Assembly (NCBI GenBank): GCA_049421025.1
Contig: JBMSMG010000058.1
Location: forward strand, 1-10,935
Reading direction: 5' to 3'
Source of the DNA: RGUW01 sp049421025
GTDB lineage: Bacteria; Cyanobacteriota; Cyanobacteriia; PCC-6307; Cyanobiaceae
Length of the DNA stretch: 10,935 bases
Shown here: in pieces, positions 6,395 to 10,935 of the stretch
How positions within the stretch are numbered: position 1 is the stretch's first letter
How the letters are laid out: the number at the start of each line of letters is the position of its first letter
The notes under the pieces: generated by a model
Database searches by the model: none
What the model saw: the letters and a program-made list of their open reading frames with translations, nothing else
What the model was told of the DNA's origin: nothing
Translations under genes and position numbers: made by a program

Positions 6395-6416
6395 AAAGCA
6401 ACAGGCCGTCAGCAGG

Positions 6417-6944
6417 ATGAGTCTGAACCGCTCTGGCCAGGTGCAACTCGAGCCCCTGCTCGCGGCCATCGAGCAGCATCGGGTTGAAGCCCCTGATGCT
6501 GCCGCTTGTGCCTTTTCAGTCTCCAGCCAACAGGCTGAAGACTGCCACTACAACAATTGCAACCCGCGCCTAGGGATTGATTTCCAGGTGCAGAAACTGC
6601 CATTTGGCGGGCTGCAGGTCATGGATCCCAGGCTGGTGGTGATTGCCCCAGGCTCCTGCAACGAAAAGCACCGCCATGCCCACGAGTCGATCTTTGTGGT
6701 GCTCTCGGGCAGCGCTGAGATCCAGATCGGTCAACAGGTCACCCCACTGGAGCAAGGCGAGATTGCCTACGTGCCCCGTTGGGTGGTGCACCAGAGCCGC
6801 AACCGCTCAACCAGCGAGCCGTTGACGCTGCTAGCGATTACCGATTTCGGCCTGACCTCGGCGGTTCTTGGTGACTACGACAACCGCACCCGTCTGAAAA
6901 CGGGCGGAGTCGATGCCTTTGCGCAAGATCCTCAGACCCCCTGA
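6417..6944 (+). CDS. Cupin-domain protein, predicted mononuclear iron-binding
   Basis: A 175-residue protein with a single cupin barrel in its second half. Motif 1 is G79-x5-H85-x-H87 followed by E90 and IFVVLSG. Motif 2 is G114-x5-P120-x2-x2-H125-x3-N129 (GEIAYVPRWVVHQSRN). The three histidines and Glu90 form a standard cupin metal site, so a non-haem Fe(II) or Mn(II) enzyme is likely; a pure binding role is possible. The first ~60 residues and the last ~30 do not match a family I recognise. The frame is open upstream to a TTG at 6390, which would add nine residues but lies within a hairpin arm; neither start has a good ribosome site. It is the first gene of a four-gene cassette, 22 bp before the cNMP-diiron oxidase gene, and probably works with that enzyme. 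Confidence 0.78.
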   Translation: MSLNRSGQVQLEPLLAAIEQHRVEAPDAAACAFSVSSQQAEDCHYNNCNPRLGIDFQVQKLPFGGLQVMDPRLVVIAPGSCNEKHRHAHESIFVVLSGSAEIQIGQQVTPLEQGEIAYVPRWVVHQSRNRSTSEPLTLLAITDFGLTSAVLGDYDNRTRLKTGGVDAFAQDPQTP

Positions 6945-6966
6945 CAATCGCCACATCTCTGAAACC

Positions 6967-8118
6967 ATGCCTTTTCTGAATTCCCTGCCAACAAGCCTGC
7001 AGCAATCGCTGCAACAGATCGGAGCGAAGCGACAACTCGCGAACGATGAGGTGTTGATCACCCATGGCTCCTTTGACAACAACCTCTATCTGATCGAAAG
7101 CGGTCAGGTGCGCGTGCAGACCTCGCGTGATGGTCAACCCGTCGACATCACGCTCAACGCTGGAGACGTGGTGGGTGAGATGGCCTTTCTCGATAACCGA
7201 CCCCGCACCGCCACGGTGATCGCCCATGGGCCATGCACCGTCTTGGCGTTCGAGCGGGAATCGACCTTTCAACACCTAGGCAGCCATCCCCTCGATCTCA
7301 ATGCCCTGATCACGGGACTCGCCGCGCTGCAGGGCAGTCGCCTGCGCGATGAGGCCGCCAGCGACACCCGTGAACATGCCACGGTCGTCGATAGCTTGGC
7401 CCGCGAAGCCCTCGAGCACCGTGCGGTCAACCATCCCTACCTGCAGGCACTCGCCAGTGGCGATCTACCTAACACCCATGCGGCGCTAGCCGATTTTGCC
7501 AAGCACTACTACGGCTATTCGGCCCATTTTCCGCGCTACCTCACCGCACTGATCTCGAAGCTGGAGCGGCCCGATCACCGTGCGGCTCTGCTGGAGAACC
7601 TGACCGAGGAGTCAGGTCAGTACGAAGACGAAGAACTGGCCGAGCTGGCGCAATGCGGCGTGCAAAGCGAGTGGATCATCGGCATTCCCCATCCGCAGCT
7701 GTTTCAACGCTTTCGCCGGGCCCTTGGAGTGGTCAACACCGACGCCTCCGACGATCACATCGAAGTGGTCTGCTGGCGCGAACTGTTTCTCTCGATCCTG
7801 ACCCACGGCTCGCCAGCCGAGGCTTTAGGTGCACTGGGCCTGGGCACCGAAACGATCGTGCAGACCATCTACCAACCCTTTGTCGACGCGATCGAGCGGC
7901 TCGGAACGCTGGCACCAGAAGATGCGGTGTTCTTCCCACTGCACACCGCTGTCGACGATCACCATCAAGCCACCCTCAAGGCCATCGCCACCGACTTTGC
8001 CGCCACAGCCCAAGGCCGCGCCGATCTAGCCAAGGGCATGCATAAAGCACTGGCGCTGCGCGATGCGTTCTGGGGTTGGCTGCACGAGCGCGCCAAGCAG
8101 CAACCTCCTGAAGCCTGA
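6967..8118 (+). CDS. Cyclic-nucleotide-binding domain fused to haem-oxygenase-like diiron oxidase (HDO)
   Basis: A 383-residue two-domain protein. Residues ~1-115 form a CRP-type cNMP-binding barrel; the phosphate-binding cassette G70-EMAFLDNR-PRTA keeps the Glu71 and Arg80 that contact ribose and phosphate, so ligand binding looks feasible. There is no helix-turn-helix. Residues ~135-375 match the iron-containing redox enzyme/HDO family (TenA-like helical fold), whose members include UndA, SznF, BesC and CADD. The expected iron ligands are present: E214/E215 in NLTEESG, H242 in PHPQLFQRF, E295 in LGTE, then H326, D330 and H333 in the H-x3-D-x2-H motif PLHTAVDDHH. Such enzymes use O2 to hydroxylate amines or cleave C-C bonds. 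The ATG at 6967 is preferred to the ATG at 6913, which lies inside the cupin gene and adds residues outside the domain. The substrate and cyclic nucleotide are unknown. Confidence 0.82.
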   Translation: MPFLNSLPTSLQQSLQQIGAKRQLANDEVLITHGSFDNNLYLIESGQVRVQTSRDGQPVDITLNAGDVVGEMAFLDNRPRTATVIAHGPCTVLAFERESTFQHLGSHPLDLNALITGLAALQGSRLRDEAASDTREHATVVDSLAREALEHRAVNHPYLQALASGDLPNTHAALADFAKHYYGYSAHFPRYLTALISKLERPDHRAALLENLTEESGQYEDEELAELAQCGVQSEWIIGIPHPQLFQRFRRALGVVNTDASDDHIEVVCWRELFLSILTHGSPAEALGALGLGTETIVQTIYQPFVDAIERLGTLAPEDAVFFPLHTAVDDHHQATLKAIATDFAATAQGRADLAKGMHKALALRDAFWGWLHERAKQQPPEA

Positions 8119-8124
8119 AACGTC

Positions 8125-8898
8125 ATGACCAGTGAGATCAGCACCCGTGCCCTGTATGACCAAGCCGCCTCGCAATGGAGCCGCAATCAACAACTGCTGT
8201 TGAGCGATTTCACCGCCAGGCCAAGGGTCATCGAGGCCGTTGGTGACGTCTCAGGCCTGCACCTGTGGGACCTGGGCTGCGGGGAGGGCTACGTCGGAAG
8301 ACAACTGGCCAAGGGCAACCCCAGGCGCATCGATGGCTTTGATCTGTCTGAGGAAATGATCGCTAGTGCACGCACACAGGCCGGCGATCTGGCTGCCGCT
8401 TGCGGCGGCCCGCTGCACTACGCCGCAGCCAACTTGGCTGAGGCCGATCAATTCCCCAGTGGCCAGTGCGATGGGGCCATCGCCGTTTTCTTGTTCAACT
8501 ACCTGAGCATCGCCGCCATGGAGAGGGTGCTGGCGCGATGCCACCAGGCGATCCGAGCCGGCGGCTTTTTGGTGTTCACAGTGCCGCACCCAGCTCTGGC
8601 GTTTCTGCGTCCTGCCGAGCCACCGTTTTATCTCGAACCCGGTGAGCACACCTACCTTGGCAGCAGCGATCTGCAGTTTGAAGGTCGAATCTGGCGCCGC
8701 GATGGGGTGAGCAACCCGGTGCGCTCGATTCACAAAACCTTTGCCGATTACACCGGTGCCCTTGGGCGCAGTGGCTGGACGCAGCTACCGGCTGTGATCG
8801 AGCTGGGAGTCACTGAAGAGCACCTTGAGGTGGACCCAGCTTTCTTCTCACCGCTGAAGGGCTGTCCCCTGCACCTGCTGTTTCACCTGCAACGCTGA
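8125..8898 (+). CDS. Class I SAM-dependent methyltransferase
   Basis: A 257-residue Rossmann-fold methyltransferase. It has a short N-terminal cap with YDQAASQW (11-18), then motif I LWDLGCGEGYVGRQLA (47-62) for SAM binding. The acidic post-I strand is IDGFDLSEEMI (69-79), where D73 should contact the SAM ribose. Motif II/III regions are GAIAVFLFNYL and ALRCHQAIRAGGFLVFTVPHP-like residues around 138-156 (read RAGGFLVFTVPHP at 144-156). The C-terminal third, which normally sets acceptor specificity, contains aromatic and acidic stretches (PPFYLEPGEHTYL) similar to small-molecule methyltransferases of the type-11/25 groups. It is soluble with no targeting signal. It begins 6 bp after the diiron oxidase gene and overlaps the next gene by one base (TGATG), so it belongs to the same operon. 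The acceptor could be an O, N or C atom; the sequence does not decide this. Confidence 0.85.
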   Translation: MTSEISTRALYDQAASQWSRNQQLLLSDFTARPRVIEAVGDVSGLHLWDLGCGEGYVGRQLAKGNPRRIDGFDLSEEMIASARTQAGDLAAACGGPLHYAAANLAEADQFPSGQCDGAIAVFLFNYLSIAAMERVLARCHQAIRAGGFLVFTVPHPALAFLRPAEPPFYLEPGEHTYLGSSDLQFEGRIWRRDGVSNPVRSIHKTFADYTGALGRSGWTQLPAVIELGVTEEHLEVDPAFFSPLKGCPLHLLFHLQR

Positions 8899-9773
8899 TG
8901 GCCGCACTTGCAATGCCGTTCTGCTGGACGGCGGCAGAACTCGCCGAGCGCAAGCAATGGCGCTTCATGGCAAGCCCAGCGCTGCTTGAGCTCGATCAAG
9001 CCAGTCTGCAGCGCTGGGCCGCCCCGGTGATCGATGAGCTGACCCACGGCTCAGGTGCAGCCTTGATTCAAGGACTTGGCGAGGTCAGTGAAGCCGATCT
9101 ACGCCGGCTCTACTTAGCGATCGGACGCTGCATCGGCGACGTTGACACCACCTACGGCGAGCTCTACGACGTGCTGGACACCGGCGTCTCCTACCTGGAG
9201 AAAGCGATTCCGGTCTCACAGACCAACGCCTCGACCTCGGTACACACCGACAGCTCGCGGCTGGAGACGCATCCACGTTGGGTGGGCCTGGCCTGCGTGC
9301 GGCAGGCGCCTGTGGGCGGTGGCTCACGCCTGGTGTCAGCCGTGGCCGTTCACGACCACTTGAAGGCGAACCATCCGGCTGTGCTCAAGCGTCTACAGCA
9401 GCCCTTCCACCGCGATGTGGTCACCCCCGGTAGCGAAGCCAATGCCATGGCGTTGATCCAAGACAACGCCTTTCCCATTTACAGCCAAGCAAGCGATGGA
9501 CCAACCCTTCGCTACATGCGCTATTGGATCGAAAAAGCCCACGAGCGCATCAACCAACCCCTCGATCCGCTTGATCTTGAGGCCTTTGATCAGCTTGATC
9601 AAACCCTCAATGATTGTCGCTTCCGCTACGACTTCGACCTCGCGCCAGGAGATCTGCTGTTCATTGACAACCACAAGTTGGCCCATGACCGCGATGGCTT
9701 CGTCGATGACCCGCAAGCCCCCCGGCTGATGGTGCGGCTGTGGCTGAATGCCGGCACGCCGCTCACCGCTTAA
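8898..9773 (+). CDS. TauD/TfdA-type Fe(II)/2-oxoglutarate-dependent oxygenase
   Basis: A 291-residue member of the TauD/clavaminate-synthase-like fold, which couples 2-oxoglutarate decarboxylation to hydroxylation, desaturation or similar oxidation of a small substrate. The iron facial triad is visible: H116-T-D118 in STSVHTDSS and the distal H263 in DNHKLAHDR. The 2-oxoglutarate-binding arginine is probably R276 or R280 in PRLMVRLW, 13-17 residues after the distal His. The double-stranded beta-helix strand GDLLFIDNHKLAHDRDGF (251-268) is typical. The start ATG overlaps the methyltransferase stop (TGATG), implying translational coupling; an ATG 15 bases further in is also possible. It closes the four-gene cassette. 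A 73-bp gap follows before argF. No substrate can be named from the sequence. Confidence 0.85.
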   Translation: MAALAMPFCWTAAELAERKQWRFMASPALLELDQASLQRWAAPVIDELTHGSGAALIQGLGEVSEADLRRLYLAIGRCIGDVDTTYGELYDVLDTGVSYLEKAIPVSQTNASTSVHTDSSRLETHPRWVGLACVRQAPVGGGSRLVSAVAVHDHLKANHPAVLKRLQQPFHRDVVTPGSEANAMALIQDNAFPIYSQASDGPTLRYMRYWIEKAHERINQPLDPLDLEAFDQLDQTLNDCRFRYDFDLAPGDLLFIDNHKLAHDRDGFVDDPQAPRLMVRLWLNAGTPLTA

Positions 9774-9846
9774 CGGCAGCGCGTTCAGCCCAAACCCTTG
9801 ACGCCGGGGCCCTTGATCGCGGATAAGGGTTCTTTGAGACCGGCCG
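9774..9846 (+). promoter_or_regulatory. argF leader with alternative pairings
   Basis: In this gap AAGGGTT at 9825-9831 can pair either with AACCCTT at 9793-9799 or, over five bases, with CCCTT at 9810-9814. Both pairings cannot form at once. The second pairing is followed by TTCTTT, so a weak terminator for the upstream cassette is conceivable. I see no convincing ARG box or strong promoter. Treat it as the argF 5' region with possible but unproven structure. Confidence 0.3.
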
Positions 9847-10851
9847 ATGGCAAGCGCCGCCTCCAACAACCATGACGTCGTGCCTGCAGCGCTGCAGGAT
9901 TTGCGCGGCAGTGACCTGCTGTCATCGGCAGATCTGAGCGCCGAGCAGACCCAGGCGCTCTTGCAGCTGGCCGCCGATCTCAAGGGCGGACAGCGCCGCA
10001 TCGATCTGGGCGGCAAGGTGCTGGGGCTGATTTTCACCAAGGCCTCAACCCGCACCCGGGTGAGCTTCACCGTGGCGATGGCGCGGCTGGGCGGCCAGAC
10101 GATCGACCTCAACCCCCAGGTCAGCCAGGTGGGCCGCGGTGAGCCGGTGGCCGACACCGCGCGGGTGTTGAGCCGCTACGTGGATGCACTGGCGATCCGC
10201 ACCTTCGCTCAGGACGAACTGGCTGAGTACGCCCATTGGGCTTCGATCCCGGTGATCAACGCGCTCACCGACCTGGAGCATCCCTGCCAGGCCCTGGCCG
10301 ATTACCTGACCCTGGCCGAAGCCTTCAGCCCGGCCGCCAACAGTGCCGCCCTGAGCGACCCTGGCGCGATCAAGGGTCTCACCCTCACCTACCTGGGCGA
10401 TGGCAACAACGTGGCGCACTCGTTGATGCTGTGCGGGGCGCTGCTGGGGGTCAATGTGCGCATCGGCTGCCCAGCCGGCTATGCCCCAGACCCTGCTGTG
10501 CTGGCCCGCTCGCAGCAGCTGGCCGCCGAGCAGGGCGCCAGCGTCACGGTGCTGCATGAGCCTGTGGCGGCGGTACGCGGCGCCCATGCGCTCTACACCG
10601 ATGTGTGGGCCTCGATGGGTCAGGAGGAAGAAAAGGCCGAGCGCGAGCGTGCGTTTACCGGCTGGTGCCTCAACGAAGAACTGATCGCCGAAGCCGACAG
10701 CCGCGCGATCGTGCTGCACTGCCTGCCCGCTTACCGGGGCCTGGAAATCAGCGCCGGGGCGATGGAGGGCAGCGCCAGCCGCATCTTTGATCAGGCCGAA
10801 AACCGCCTGCATGCCCAGCAGGCGCTGCTGGCGGCCCTGCTAGCGGGCTGA
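9847..10851 (+). CDS. argF: Ornithine carbamoyltransferase (anabolic)
   Basis: Catalyses carbamoyl phosphate + L-ornithine to L-citrulline + phosphate, the sixth step of arginine synthesis, in the cytosol as a trimer. The 334 residues show the carbamoyl-phosphate loop STRTR (67-71) within KASTRTRVSFTVAMARLGG, H145-P-C-Q148, the ornithine-side SMG loop in DVWASMGQE (252-260) and the catalytic HCLPAYRG (291-298). Length is slightly above the usual ~305-315 because of an N-terminal extension of about 15-20 residues before DLLSSADLS. The ATG at 9847 is the first good start after the 73-bp gap from the oxygenase gene. It may have its own promoter, or be read through from the cassette. It is a conserved housekeeping gene; a role in supplying arginine-derived substrates to the cassette is speculation. 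Confidence 0.96.
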   Translation: MASAASNNHDVVPAALQDLRGSDLLSSADLSAEQTQALLQLAADLKGGQRRIDLGGKVLGLIFTKASTRTRVSFTVAMARLGGQTIDLNPQVSQVGRGEPVADTARVLSRYVDALAIRTFAQDELAEYAHWASIPVINALTDLEHPCQALADYLTLAEAFSPAANSAALSDPGAIKGLTLTYLGDGNNVAHSLMLCGALLGVNVRIGCPAGYAPDPAVLARSQQLAAEQGASVTVLHEPVAAVRGAHALYTDVWASMGQEEEKAERERAFTGWCLNEELIAEADSRAIVLHCLPAYRGLEISAGAMEGSASRIFDQAENRLHAQQALLAALLAG

Positions 10852-10875
10852 AGCCCCTGGGGGAAAGACCATGGT

Positions 10876-10935
10876 TCGCGCCTTGTATTGATCGCGCCTT
10901 GTGTGGATTGGGCCTAGTGCGGATTGCGCCTTGTG
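10876..10935. repeat. Degenerate 16-17-bp tandem repeat running off the window
   Basis: After the argF stop, units related to GCGCCTTGTGTGGATTG recur: GCGCCTTGTATTGATC (10878-10893), GCGCCTTGTGTGGATTG (10894-10910), GGCCTAGTGCGGATTG (10911-10926) and CGCCTTGTG (10927 to the edge). The array is probably longer. The 24 bases between the argF stop and the array include CCCCTGGGGG but no usable terminator hairpin. No open frame of note crosses it. Confidence 0.6.

Noticed and set aside
10045..10812. 255-codon open frame antisense to argF
   Set aside because: It is fully covered by argF with all catalytic motifs, and has no domain of its own.
10852..10865. CCCCTGGGGG after argF as a terminator
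   Set aside because: The arms are separated by one base, so a stable loop cannot form, and no T-run follows.
1..10935. HIP1 palindromes (GCGATCGC), common in many cyanobacteria
   Set aside because: Scanning by eye found many GATCGC and GCGATC half matches but no complete copy. This agrees with picocyanobacteria that lack HIP1 enrichment but proves nothing.

Overview
The window is GC-rich, densely packed bacterial DNA. Its gene content points to a unicellular picocyanobacterium of the Synechococcus/Cyanobium type. The main clues are a secreted DUF3122 protein (a family essentially confined to cyanobacteria), a cyanobacterial-style FtsH with an FVGAGAARVRDLF pore loop, a Nif11-domain small protein, and a DUF427 protein with the YPRPP start typical of cyanobacterial members. 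This assignment is inference from protein families; no rRNA or other marker gene is present. I saw no tRNA, CRISPR array, insertion sequence or phage gene.

Layout. (1) 1-173: the probable tail of an upstream gene, a 14-bp tandem repeat that places TGA stops in all three forward frames, and a perfect 26-bp palindrome. (2) 174-2964, plus strand: a tight three-gene unit of a secreted DUF3122 protein, ribD (riboflavin synthesis) and an MscS-type channel. (3) 2930-4378, minus strand: a three-gene unit read SRAP/YedK-like abasic-site protein, then Nif11-domain protein (coupled through a GTGA overlap), then DUF427 protein. Its 3' end overlaps the 3' end of the mscS gene. (4) 4379-4481: a divergent intergenic region with an 11-bp-arm inverted repeat. 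(5) 4482-6362: ftsH, membrane AAA+ zinc protease. (6) 6417-9773: a compact four-gene cassette of a cupin, a cyclic-nucleotide-binding domain fused to a haem-oxygenase-like diiron oxidase (HDO), a class I SAM methyltransferase, and a TauD-type Fe(II)/2-oxoglutarate oxygenase. (7) 9847-10851: argF, ornithine carbamoyltransferase, followed by degenerate ~16-bp tandem repeats running off the window edge.

The cassette in (6) is the part most likely to be undescribed. It has three predicted non-haem iron proteins and a methyltransferase in one operon, with spacings of 22, 6 and -1 bp. The diiron enzyme carries an intact cNMP-binding signature and a full set of metal ligands, but no DNA-binding domain. 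That suggests an enzyme gated by a second messenger in a small-molecule tailoring pathway. An HDO next to a cupin recalls the two catalytic domains of SznF (the N-nitrosating enzyme of streptozotocin synthesis), here split into two genes, but the substrate is unknown. The flanking ftsH, argF, ribD and mscS are housekeeping genes, so the cassette looks like accessory content set between conserved neighbours.
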